Positions 1-7,607 of a stretch of DNA of 64,000 bases are shown here, piece after piece. Below the pieces are notes generated by a model, which was not told the origin of the DNA, made no database searches, and saw only the letters and a list, made by a program, of their open reading frames with translations. The stretch comes from Sphingobacterium sp. xlx-96 (GTDB lineage Bacteria; Bacteroidota; Bacteroidia; Sphingobacteriales; Sphingobacteriaceae): contig NZ_WFKM01000001.1 in the NCBI RefSeq assembly GCF_011007365.1, positions 1-64,000 on the forward strand, written 5' to 3'. Position 1 is the first letter of the stretch; the number at the start of each line of letters is the position of its first letter. The translations under genes and the position numbers were made by a program.

Positions 1-74
1 TACCTTATATTTCAGAAAAGGAGATTAACGAAAACAGAAAAAGGGAGGGGTTACCTCCAATAGTGTTTGATTAG
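1..74 (+). CDS. 3' end of a small membrane-protein gene (partial)
   Basis: The window opens inside a reading frame that ends ...NRKREGLPPIVFD at a TAG stop (72-74). The first 58 bases are identical to 1368-1425, the 3' end of the complete gene at 1055-1441, which ends ...GLPPLKFD. This is therefore the tail of a paralogue of that 128-residue protein. The two copies flank the toxin-like ORF at 118-753, as expected if the paralogues are immunity genes. Function is unknown; the paralogy is read directly from the DNA. Confidence 0.75.
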   Translation, partial: PYISEKEINENRKREGLPPIVFD

Positions 75-117
75 AAGGTGGTCATTTTTTCTCTTTATAT
101 AATTCTAATGTGTATCA

Positions 118-753
118 ATGAGAATCTTTAGACTTGGAGCCAATTATAAAATTATTGTTTATGTGCAGGAAGCAAACCCTGGCGATGCTGATGATCATTT
201 TGAAGCTTTTGGTAATGGTGTGGGACATGCTGCTATTGGTTTAACAAAAATCGGTTCTAATGGACAGTCTGTTATTCAAGTGGTGGGGTTTTATCCGGAA
301 GGTGCTAATATTTTTAAGGAGTTTTCGGGGCCATCAAAATTGGTGGATAATGGGAATTTAAGTAAACCTTTGCAATACACTGTCAAGATGGAATTAAATA
401 TAGGCAATGATGGCAATAAGTTTAGGCAGGTCAGGGATTATATAAAGATTCCACCTGCTTCGTATCCTGCGTTTGACAATAACTGTGTAAAGTTTGTGAA
501 GGATGCATGTGCAGCTGGAGGAATAACGGTCCCTTTTGAAATGAAATCGGTTGTAATACTAAATATTAGTCCGAGTCCTGCTCCTCCTGATTATGTAGTT
601 ATAGACGCCTATACTCCTGCTGGCCTTGCCGGGCCTATGCGCCAATTAATGAGTGCTGGTGATACCAGAATAAGTAGGGCCAATAATCAATCTGTACCCA
701 ATAGCCATGGTCCCCTGTTAAAAAAAGAAAAAATATATGAAATATCCATGTAG
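118..753 (+). CDS. Orphan toxin-like / papain-fold-like protein, hypothetical
   Basis: 211 residues with no signal peptide or membrane segment. Two short motifs stand out: VGHAAIGL near residue 36 and NNCVKFV near residue 121. A conserved His near a small hydrophobic strand plus a later Asn-Cys pair resembles permuted NlpC/P60-type folds found at the tips of Rhs and other polymorphic toxins. That is fold-level inference, not a firm family call. An in-frame TAA at 106-108 makes the ATG at 118 the only start. The last residues (EISM) are encoded inside the repeat at 735-839, so the native C-terminus may have been replaced by repeat insertion. It sits between two copies of a small membrane-protein gene, so it may be a displaced effector cassette. 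Confidence 0.5.
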   Translation: MRIFRLGANYKIIVYVQEANPGDADDHFEAFGNGVGHAAIGLTKIGSNGQSVIQVVGFYPEGANIFKEFSGPSKLVDNGNLSKPLQYTVKMELNIGNDGNKFRQVRDYIKIPPASYPAFDNNCVKFVKDACAAGGITVPFEMKSVVILNISPSPAPPDYVVIDAYTPAGLAGPMRQLMSAGDTRISRANNQSVPNSHGPLLKKEKIYEISM

Positions 754-839
754 CGCAGACTGCACAAACACGAATGACCGCGAAGCAGCATGCACACCAA
801 TTGCAACAAAATGTGCATAATATAGTTTGGATATTCCAT
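735..839. repeat. REP/MITE-like element, copy 1
   Basis: About 105 bp bounded by imperfect inverted ends (atatgaaatatccatg on the left, tttggatattccat on the right). A nearly identical copy is at 921-1028 and a diverged one at 52592-52684. It has no coding capacity of its own. It overlaps the stop codon of the 118-753 ORF. Confidence 0.75.
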
Positions 840-883
840 CCCGACAAGTCGGCGCAAACTAATGACAGATGAAAATCAAAACC

Positions 884-903
884 GATCCGCCAGCTGGCGG
901 ATC
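884..903. repeat. Perfect 20-bp palindrome
   Basis: gatccgccagctggcggatc reads identically on both strands and is far more GC-rich than its surroundings. It lies between two REP-like copies. A second small hairpin, ccgacaagtcgg, is at 841-852. It could fold as a cruciform or a transcript hairpin, and looks like a dispersed palindromic repeat rather than an operator because no gene starts near it. Confidence 0.7.
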
Positions 904-920
904 ATAAAATAATTATACAC

Positions 921-1028
921 CTATGAAATATCCATGTAGAACAGACTGCACAAACACGAATGACCGCGAAGCAGCATGGACACCAATTGCAACAAAATGT
1001 GCATAATATACTTTGGATATTCCATATG
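921..1028. repeat. REP/MITE-like element, copy 2
   Basis: About 108 bp, differing from copy 1 (735-839) at only a few positions, with the same inverted ends (ctatgaaatatccatg ... tttggatattccatatg). With copy 1 and the GC-rich palindrome it fills the roughly 300-bp gap between the toxin-like ORF and the 1055-1441 gene. Confidence 0.78.
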
Positions 1029-1054
1029 ACCATTGGAAATAAAATTAAACACAT

Positions 1055-1441
1055 ATGAAAAAAAAGAATATAATACGGTTACTAACTTTCCTTAGTTTAT
1101 TTGGATTATTGGTTTATTTTTTGAATGTCACGGTGATTGGCTATTTTTTAAAACGGAATTATTTTTATTCGAATCACAATGGTGCATTCTTTTATTCAGA
1201 GGATAAATTAAAAGGCAAATCTTACGAAGGAAGAGATAGAGTGTTCGGTAGCTATTTGAAGAATCATCCTGATACAAAAGACAAGCAATTATACCGTAGA
1301 TTTAGAATGGATCTATGGCGGTTTTGGGAATGGGGTGAGTTGTGGTATCATCCAGATCGGTATGATTTACCTTATATTTCAGAAAAGGAGATTAACGAAA
1401 ACAGAAAAAGGGAGGGGTTACCTCCATTAAAATTTGATTAA
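1055..1441 (+). CDS. Small membrane-anchored protein, candidate immunity protein
   Basis: 128 residues with one N-terminal transmembrane segment (about residues 7-32, LLTFLSLFGLLVYFLNVTVI), then a charged, aromatic-rich domain with WRFWEWGELWYHP near residue 88. The 3' end is duplicated at 1-74. A one-helix membrane protein present in repeated copies around a toxin-like ORF fits an immunity role, but no known family is recognised and this is inference. The ATG follows directly on REP copy 2. Confidence 0.6.
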   Translation: MKKKNIIRLLTFLSLFGLLVYFLNVTVIGYFLKRNYFYSNHNGAFFYSEDKLKGKSYEGRDRVFGSYLKNHPDTKDKQLYRRFRMDLWRFWEWGELWYHPDRYDLPYISEKEINENRKREGLPPLKFD

Positions 1442-1510
1442 ATTATAAGCAAAGCGAAGTTGTATTTTATTCCTTAAAATCTTATATAATCAAATCTTTC
1501 CAAAAAAAGT

Positions 1511-1518
1511 TACCTTTG
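1511..1518 (+). promoter_or_regulatory. -7 promoter element (TAnnTTTG) upstream of the RemB/Wzi-like gene
   Basis: tacctttg matches the Bacteroidota -7 consensus TAnnTTTG, 59 bp before the ATG at 1578. No good TTTG box is seen at the expected distance upstream, so only half of the promoter is supported. Confidence 0.4.
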
Positions 1519-1577
1519 CCTCGGGTTTTGGGAATAGATTTTGATAATAGGAAGCAAATATTTTAAAGATTTGAAAT

Positions 1578-3197
1578 ATGACGAAGTATGTATTGGCGGC
1601 TTTATTTATGTCGGGAGGGGCAATTGCCTTAAAAGCTCAGGTAAGTAATCTGCCCTATTCATTTCAACACACTCAAAAATATAGCGACATTTTGTACAGT
1701 CCTGATACAAGGTTGCATAGCGCATCAAAACCGTTCTTGTTTAAAGGAAGACTTTTGGAACGTAAGGATTCGCTTGGATCTGCAAATGGTACGACTTCTG
1801 ATAATTGGTTTATGCGCAAGCTATTTAGTGAACATCTGGTGCAGGTGGAAAAGGAAGACCATACGTTTTACATGGATTTTTTGCCTGATTTTCAAATCGG
1901 ATCGGAATTGATTGATACTGATAAACGTACTACATGGTTAAATACGAGAGGTTTTCAGGCTGGTCTTACGATTGGAGATAAGCTTACTTTTTATACCAAT
2001 TTTTTCGAAAATCAAGGTGTGTTTCCGAAATATATTGATGATTACGCACAGGCTAATGGGGTGATGCCGGGCCATGGTACAGTAAAAAACCAATCAAAAA
2101 ATGTAAAGGACTGGATGTATGCGACGGCAAGTCTTACCTATGATTTTAGCCCCTATTTTCAAACAACGATAGCTTATGATAAAAATCATATCGGTGATGG
2201 TTATCGTTCGATGCTGTTGTCTGATTTTTCTTCAAATTACAGCCACCTAAAACTAACCGGTAACATTGGTAATGTACAGTATACATCGGTATGGGCTTAT
2301 ATGTTGGATCAAAAGAATCCTAGGGTCGACCTTAATAATCCAGGGGCTCGATTGGGTGATGGAATTAAATGGGGTGCTTTTCAATACTTGGATTATAATG
2401 CGACAAATCGTTTGTCGGTGGGCTTTTTTCAGGCAATTACCTGGGCTAATGAAAATGAAGGGGGACACCGTGGTTTCGACTTTAATTACCTCAATCCCGT
2501 TATCTTTTTACGTCCTGTCGAATCGAATAACTCTTCTTCACCGGATAAAATGTTTTTAGGCTTGAATGCGAAGTATAAAGTATTGAATAAAGTGTCGGTA
2601 TATGGACAATTCTTGCTGGGTGAATTTACCGCTAAAGAGTTTTTTGCAAATAATGGTTATGCGCACAACAAATGGGGAGCGCAGATCGGTGTGAGAGGAT
2701 TTGACGCCTTTGGTGTTAAAAATCTGAACTTTCTGGGCGAATACAATCTTGCTAGACCCTATACCTACCAACATTTTTCTTCAACGTCTAATTATAGCAA
2801 TCACGGCGAGCCTTTGGCACATCCCCGTGGTGCAAACTTTAGAGAATTGGTCGGAATTGCCAATTATTCCTGGGAGCGATTTGATTTTTCTTTACAGGGA
2901 TTGTATAGTTTGTATGGTACTGACCCTGCCGATGGTACAAATATGGGCGGTGATATCTTCCAGTCTTATACAACCATCCCCAATATGTACGGCAATAAAA
3001 TCGGACAGGGGGTAAAGAATAATCTGTATTATGCAGATGCGAAGGCTTCTTACGTATTGAATCCTAAATATAACTTACGCTTTGAGTTGGGATATACGCA
3101 GCGGTATCGTAAGATAGCGGATCAGGCTACCCAGAAATCAGGCGTGATATCGTTTGGACTTCGTTCGTCGTTCCGTAGTTTTTATGGTGATATTTAA
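1578..3197 (+). CDS. Outer-membrane barrel protein, RemB / Wzi-like capsule-assembly family
   Basis: 539 residues. The N-terminus is a signal peptide ending ALKAQ. The rest alternates short amphipathic beta strands, as in an outer-membrane barrel, and ends in an aromatic strand (SFGLRSSFRSFYGDI). The central FNYLNPVIFLRPVE segment resembles the gliding-associated RemB protein of Flavobacterium and the Wzi-type capsule-assembly family. In those relatives the role is surface polysaccharide attachment or motility; here it is inferred from resemblance only. It has a -7 element at 1511 and is followed 24 bp later by aroQ. Confidence 0.6.
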   Translation: MTKYVLAALFMSGGAIALKAQVSNLPYSFQHTQKYSDILYSPDTRLHSASKPFLFKGRLLERKDSLGSANGTTSDNWFMRKLFSEHLVQVEKEDHTFYMDFLPDFQIGSELIDTDKRTTWLNTRGFQAGLTIGDKLTFYTNFFENQGVFPKYIDDYAQANGVMPGHGTVKNQSKNVKDWMYATASLTYDFSPYFQTTIAYDKNHIGDGYRSMLLSDFSSNYSHLKLTGNIGNVQYTSVWAYMLDQKNPRVDLNNPGARLGDGIKWGAFQYLDYNATNRLSVGFFQAITWANENEGGHRGFDFNYLNPVIFLRPVESNNSSSPDKMFLGLNAKYKVLNKVSVYGQFLLGEFTAKEFFANNGYAHNKWGAQIGVRGFDAFGVKNLNFLGEYNLARPYTYQHFSSTSNYSNHGEPLAHPRGANFRELVGIANYSWERFDFSLQGLYSLYGTDPADGTNMGGDIFQSYTTIPNMYGNKIGQGVKNNLYYADAKASYVLNPKYNLRFELGYTQRYRKIADQATQKSGVISFGLRSSFRSFYGDI

Positions 3198-3221
3198 TAT
3201 CTTTAGTAATTATTTTTACGC

Positions 3222-3638
3222 ATGATGAAGATATTAATAATGAATGGTCCGAATCTCAACCTTTTAGGGGTTAGAGAGAGAAGCATATACGGCGATCAAT
3301 CTTTTGAAGTCTATTTTGAAACGTTGAGAGCAAAGTATCCGACGGTGGATTTGTATTACTTTCAAAATAACTCAGAGGGAGCTCTGATTGATAAGCTGCA
3401 TGAAGTAGGATTCGAATTTGATGGGGTGGTGATCAATGCCGGTGCTTATACCCATACATCGCTAGCTTTAGCGGATGCTATAGCTGCTATAAATACACCT
3501 GTTGTCGAGGTGCATATTTCTAACGTACATCAACGGGAGACTTTTAGACATCACTCTTATCTTTCCAAGAATTGCAAAGGTGTTATCCTAGGGTTTGGTT
3601 TAGATAGCTACCGGTTGGCTATAGAGAGTCTAATCTAA
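3222..3638 (+). CDS. aroQ: 3-dehydroquinate dehydratase, type II
   Basis: 138 residues. It converts 3-dehydroquinate to 3-dehydroshikimate in the cytoplasmic shikimate pathway. Type II signatures are visible: N-terminal MNGPNLNLLGVRERSIYG with the catalytic Tyr, VINAGAYTHTSLAL with the Asn substrate ligand, and VEVHISNVHQRETFRHHS with the catalytic His. Length is close to the usual 140-150. The start may be either of two adjacent ATGs (3222 or 3225). It is probably co-transcribed with the upstream barrel gene. Confidence 0.93.
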   Translation: MMKILIMNGPNLNLLGVRERSIYGDQSFEVYFETLRAKYPTVDLYYFQNNSEGALIDKLHEVGFEFDGVVINAGAYTHTSLALADAIAAINTPVVEVHISNVHQRETFRHHSYLSKNCKGVILGFGLDSYRLAIESLI

Positions 3639-3661
3639 GTCTATTAAACTTAGTTGGATTA
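3631..3661. terminator. Weak hairpin after aroQ
   Basis: taatctaagt pairs imperfectly with acttagttggatta just past the aroQ stop, followed by an AT-rich stretch. It lies between the convergent aroQ and efflux-pump genes. There is no long T tract, so termination is uncertain. Confidence 0.35.
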
Positions 3662-3714
3662 TTATTGCTATTATTGCATTAATCGAACTCCAGGTTATTT
3701 GGCCTTTTTCCTTT

Positions 3715-4893
3715 TTATGAAGGTACAGCAAAAAGATGGATAAGTAGTGCTATACAGGCACAGCTGCACATGACAAGTAGCATAGGTGTTTCTGTGCCAT
3801 CGTGAAAGAGACTTACTATACCTGAGGAAAGTGCACCCAATCCCATCTGTAAACAGCCAAGAAGGGCTGAAGCACTACCTGCAGTATCTTTGAAAGGAGA
3901 GAGTGCCATTGCTGACGTGTTGGGGAAAATAAATCCTTGGCATAACAGGTATCCAAAAACCAGTGCAATCAATATCTGTAGGTCTAAGGTTTGTGTCCAA
4001 AGACATAAGAGCATAGCGAGTCCTACCAAGGCTTGACCCATATTAGCAATCTTACTGATTTCGGACATTGTCCAGCGTTTTAGTAACCAACGATTGAGTT
4101 GTGTAGCTAGAATCAGCGCGGAAGCCACAAAAGCGAATACTAATCCATATTCTTTCTTTGAAAGACCATATAGTTCTTGTATAATGAAGGAAGATCCTGC
4201 TAAATAAGCATATAGTCCTGCCGAAGCGATAGCCCCAATCAAACAATAACTGATAAATGTTCTATTTATAAATACACTCCAATATTGACGGATAATAGCG
4301 GGAGGAAGGAGTGAAAAGTCTGGATTTCCTTTATAGCTCTCTGGAAGGAAGAAAACGGTGCCTGTGATAATCAATGTGCCAATAGCGCAGAGTGTGATGA
4401 ATATATAGTGCCAATCGAGGTGTTCCATTAAGAAAGCTCCTGCGGAAGGAGCTAGTATGGGAGATATGGCTACTACTAGCATAAGTAAACTGAATACTCT
4501 GGCGGCTTCTCTAGGTTCGTAATAGTCCTGGACCATTGCTCGAGAAGCCACCATTCCTGCACAGCTGCCTAGGGCTTGTAGGAAGCGAAGAAGGATCAGG
4601 CTTTCTATGTCTTTTGTAAAGACACAGAATACCGAGGCAATAATATATATGATGAGACCGATAATCATTGGCTTCTTTCTACCGAATCGATCTAGAAGGG
4701 GACCATATATAATCTGACCTACTGCAATTCCGATAAAAAAGGCTGTTAACGATAGCTGGACTTTGTCTATGGATGTCTCGAAATCCTGGGCTATGGTTTC
4801 GAAAGCAGGAAGATACATGTCTATCGAAAACGGACCTATAGCCGATAAAAGGCCTAATACGAGAAGGATTACTTTGTCATTTCTTTTGTGCAT
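3715..4893 (-). CDS. Bcr/CflA-family multidrug efflux MFS transporter
   Basis: About 392 residues with twelve predicted membrane helices. Signatures include DMYLPAFETIAQDF in the first loop, GQIIYGPLLDRFGRKKPM (MFS motif A) and LRFLQALGSCAGMVASRAMVQD, all typical of the Bcr/CflA drug:proton antiporters (bicyclomycin or chloramphenicol type). The real substrate is unknown. I place the start at the ATG of MHKRND (4893). The in-frame ATG at 4932 would run through the hairpin terminator of lgt at 4908-4929. The gene lies downstream of lgt on the same strand but is insulated from it by that terminator. Confidence 0.85.
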   Translation of the reverse strand: MHKRNDKVILLVLGLLSAIGPFSIDMYLPAFETIAQDFETSIDKVQLSLTAFFIGIAVGQIIYGPLLDRFGRKKPMIIGLIIYIIASVFCVFTKDIESLILLRFLQALGSCAGMVASRAMVQDYYEPREAARVFSLLMLVVAISPILAPSAGAFLMEHLDWHYIFITLCAIGTLIITGTVFFLPESYKGNPDFSLLPPAIIRQYWSVFINRTFISYCLIGAIASAGLYAYLAGSSFIIQELYGLSKKEYGLVFAFVASALILATQLNRWLLKRWTMSEISKIANMGQALVGLAMLLCLWTQTLDLQILIALVFGYLLCQGFIFPNTSAMALSPFKDTAGSASALLGCLQMGLGALSSGIVSLFHDGTETPMLLVMCSCACIALLIHLFAVPS

Positions 4894-4907
4894 GTCTAAT
4901 TCAAAAT

Positions 4908-4929
4908 AAAAGCCCCTTGCGGGGCTTTT
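4908..4929 (-). terminator. Rho-independent terminator of lgt
   Basis: aaaagccccttgcggggctttt forms a strong 9-bp stem with a 4-base loop just after the lgt stop (4935), with U-rich sequence on the minus strand. It decides the start of the next gene: translation from 4932 would have to begin inside it. Confidence 0.75.
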
Positions 4930-4934
4930 CATTA

Positions 4935-5792
4935 TTATTTTACGGTATTGCTTTTTTGTTTTCTGAAAATCAGGTATATACCAGCTATAATAAATGGAAT
5001 ACTAAGCAACTGTCCCATATTGAATAGCATACCTGCTTCAAATTCTTCTTGATTTTCTTTGTAAAATTCGACAAAGAAACGAATACCAAATAAGATGACG
5101 AGAAATATACCAAATAACAGACCTGGTTTGGGATCTTTGTTTTTTTGGTACATAGACCAAAGTATAAAGAATAAAATGACGTATCCAATCGCTTCGTATA
5201 ACTGAGCCGGATGCCGAGGTAACATGTTTAATTCGGCGGGGGTCAAGCCTGCATTTTCAAATATTACGGCCCACGGAAGGCTGCTATCTGCCGGTTTACC
5301 GACGATTTCGGAATTGAAAAAATTCCCTAGACGTACGAAAGCCCCAGCCAATGGTACGACTAAGACTAATCGGTCCGCAATCCATACAAAACCAGTTTTT
5401 GTTTTTCTAGCATACAAGTAAAGTGCAGTAAGTATCCCTACCGCAGCACCGTGGGAGGCTAAACCTTGAAAACCTGTAAAATGCCATTCCCCAGTGGCGT
5501 CTACCTGGAAAGGAAGAAATATCATCCAGGGCTTGGTGATATACACGTCAAACTCATAGAATAAACAATGTCCGACACGTGCTCCGATCAATGTGCCTAA
5601 GAAGATATAAATACTGAGCTTGTCCAGATCTTCTTGAGTTCTGCCTTCTCGCTTGTATACTTTAAGCATTAATATATAGGAAACAGCGAAAGCCAATAGC
5701 CAACAAAGGGAATAATATCGGATTCCGAATGAACCGATTTTAAATAATTCTTGATCTATATTCCAGTGAATAGCATTAAAAATAAAATCCAT
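4935..5792 (-). CDS. lgt: Prolipoprotein diacylglyceryl transferase
   Basis: 285 residues. Lgt transfers diacylglycerol from phosphatidylglycerol to the lipobox Cys of prolipoproteins in the inner membrane. Several membrane helices are visible, with the family motifs GARVGHCLFYE (catalytic Arg and His region), GLASHGAAVGI and VRLGNFFNSEIVGKP, plus RHPAQLYEA near residue 191. Length and order of motifs are typical. It provides the modification needed by the many lipoproteins in this window. Confidence 0.95.
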   Translation of the reverse strand: MDFIFNAIHWNIDQELFKIGSFGIRYYSLCWLLAFAVSYILMLKVYKREGRTQEDLDKLSIYIFLGTLIGARVGHCLFYEFDVYITKPWMIFLPFQVDATGEWHFTGFQGLASHGAAVGILTALYLYARKTKTGFVWIADRLVLVVPLAGAFVRLGNFFNSEIVGKPADSSLPWAVIFENAGLTPAELNMLPRHPAQLYEAIGYVILFFILWSMYQKNKDPKPGLLFGIFLVILFGIRFFVEFYKENQEEFEAGMLFNMGQLLSIPFIIAGIYLIFRKQKSNTVK

Positions 5793-5906
5793 ATAGTAAT
5801 TTTTAGCGGAGTAAACTTAGATAAAATGCTTGGCATTCGCCAATTGTTAGGATAGAATTTTTGGATTAGCATAATTATTTTTAATTTGGGAGCAAAGTAA
5901 CTAGAT

Positions 5907-7022
5907 ATGGCAAAGAAGAGTAGTAAAGAAGTCAAACATCAATCTGTTGTGACCAAAGAGTCACTAGCATTTTTTGAGAAATATATAAATAATCCTTCAC
6001 CTACGGGGTTTGAGTGGGCTGGGCAACGCTTATGGTTGGATTACCTAAAGCCTTATGTTGACGAAACTTATATCGATAATTATGGTACAGCGGTCGGGAT
6101 CATAAATCCGAAAGCAAAGTATAAAGTGGTAATCGAAGCGCATGCGGATGAAATATCTTGGTTTGTCAACTACATTACGAAGGATGGTTTGATCTATGTG
6201 ATTCGTAATGGTGGTTCTGATCATCAAATAGCACCGTCTAAACGCGTAAATATCCATACCGACAAAGGTATTGTAAAAGCTGTTTTCGGTTGGCCGGCTA
6301 TTCATACACGCTCCGGTGAAAAGGAAGAAGCTCCTACGTTAAAGAATATTTTTTTAGATTGCGGGTGTACTTCAAAAGAAGAAGTTGAGGCGCTAGGTAT
6401 ACATGTAGGTTCTGTGGTGACTTATGAGGACGAATTTATGGTGCTTAACGACCGGTATTATGTAGGTCGGGCATTGGACAATCGTGCCGGTGGTTTTATG
6501 ATAGCAGAGGTAGCACGATTGTTGAAAGAGAATAAGAAGAAACTGCCTTTTGGTCTGTATATCGTAAACTCTGTTCAAGAAGAGATTGGTTTACGTGGAG
6601 CGGAAATGATTGCCGACTATATCAAGCCTAATGTAGCGATCGTTACCGATGTAACACATGATACGCAAACTCCCATGATCAATAAGATCACTCAGGGGGA
6701 TTTGGCTTGTGGTAAGGGGCCTGTAGTATCGTATGCTCCTGCCGTGCAGATTAACTTGAATCGTCTTTTGGTAGAGGTAGCCGAGAAAAATGAAATTCCT
6801 TTCCAAAGACAGGCCTCTTCTAGGTATACGGGTACGGATACGGATGCATTTGCTTATTCTAATGGTGGGGTGCCGTCTGCTTTGATATCGCTGCCATTAC
6901 GGTATATGCATACGACGGTAGAGATGATCCATAAAGAAGATGTGGATAATGTGATCCGTCTGATTTATGAGATGGTTTTAACCGTTACTGACGGTCAGGA
7001 TTTTAGAAGCTTTACGAAATAG
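5907..7022 (+). CDS. M42-family metallo-aminopeptidase
   Basis: 371 residues. Di-metal aminopeptidase of the M42 clan (FrvX/YsdC/PepA-like). Visible ligand motifs are EAHADEISW (His-x-Asp, near residue 79), ALDNRAGG (metal-bridging Asp, near 191), VQEEIGLRGA (catalytic Glu pair, near 223), VTDVTHD (near 247) and the terminal YMHTTVEMIH. Cytoplasmic; likely trims peptides from protein turnover, though substrate preference cannot be read. It is preceded by an AT-rich promoter-like region and followed by the degenerate repeat at 7027-7078. Confidence 0.88.
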   Translation: MAKKSSKEVKHQSVVTKESLAFFEKYINNPSPTGFEWAGQRLWLDYLKPYVDETYIDNYGTAVGIINPKAKYKVVIEAHADEISWFVNYITKDGLIYVIRNGGSDHQIAPSKRVNIHTDKGIVKAVFGWPAIHTRSGEKEEAPTLKNIFLDCGCTSKEEVEALGIHVGSVVTYEDEFMVLNDRYYVGRALDNRAGGFMIAEVARLLKENKKKLPFGLYIVNSVQEEIGLRGAEMIADYIKPNVAIVTDVTHDTQTPMINKITQGDLACGKGPVVSYAPAVQINLNRLLVEVAEKNEIPFQRQASSRYTGTDTDAFAYSNGGVPSALISLPLRYMHTTVEMIHKEDVDNVIRLIYEMVLTVTDGQDFRSFTK

Positions 7023-7026
7023 GTAA

Positions 7027-7078
7027 TAAGGTTATCAAGTTAAGAAGTTAACAAGGTTAAAAAGTTATCAAGTTACGA
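7027..7078. repeat. Short degenerate tandem repeat
   Basis: The motif aaggttatcaagttaa recurs three to four times with small changes between the M42 gene and the DUF3467 gene. No coding or palindromic role is visible. It may be slippage-prone spacer DNA. Confidence 0.5.
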
Positions 7079-7147
7079 GGTGATAGGGTTGTAGGATATT
7101 AACGTCCTAAACTTTATTAACCTTCTAAACAAAAAAAACATAAAAAA

Positions 7148-7471
7148 ATGAATAACGATAATAATACGCCAAATGGCGATAATAACGAAATTAGTATTGA
7201 ATTGAGCGAAGAAATTGCTGAGGGGATTTACTCGAATCTAGCTATTATAACGCATTCGAACACCGAGTTTGTTTTGGATTTTGTGCGTATCATGCCTGGT
7301 ATTCCAAAGGCTAAGGTAAAGTCTAGGATAATATTGACACCTGAACATGCTAAACGCTTATTGGTCGCTTTACAGGATAATGTCAACCGTTTTGAAGGTC
7401 AGAATGGTGCGATATCCTCAAAAGATGTTCCCTTTCCTTTAAACTTTGGAGGAACTAAAGGCGAAGCTTAG
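7148..7471 (+). CDS. DUF3467 family protein
   Basis: 107 residues, acidic N-terminus, then ELSEEIAEGIYSNLAIITHSNTEFVLDFVRIMPG and an ILTPEHAKRLLVALQDN helix, matching the DUF3467 family widespread in Bacteroidota. Function is unknown. Small, soluble and cytoplasmic by composition. A strong terminator follows at 7496. Confidence 0.85.
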   Translation: MNNDNNTPNGDNNEISIELSEEIAEGIYSNLAIITHSNTEFVLDFVRIMPGIPKAKVKSRIILTPEHAKRLLVALQDNVNRFEGQNGAISSKDVPFPLNFGGTKGEA

Positions 7472-7495
7472 TTCTATTCAATTTGGGGTGCTGTA

Positions 7496-7547
7496 GCGTC
7501 TTGTTGGGCTGTATTTTTTATAATACGAGCTGAACAAGACGCTTTTT
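7496..7547 (+). terminator. Rho-independent terminator after the DUF3467 gene
   Basis: gcgtcttgtt (7496-7505) pairs perfectly with aacaagacgc (7533-7542), followed by five Ts. Confidence 0.8.
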
Positions 7548-7607
7548 GATATAAGTGGTATCACTTTTGAATGTAGATTAGTATTGAAAATTGTTAACAT
7601 TTAAGAT

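Noticed and set aside
635..847. 70-residue minus-strand Cys/Trp-rich frame
   Set aside because: Made of the REP-like repeat read backwards.
4894..4932. Longer N-terminus for the Bcr/CflA pump
   Set aside because: It would start inside the lgt terminator hairpin, and the added residues are not family-like.
7027..7078. CRISPR array
   Set aside because: Repeats are short, degenerate, without spacers of equal length; no cas genes.
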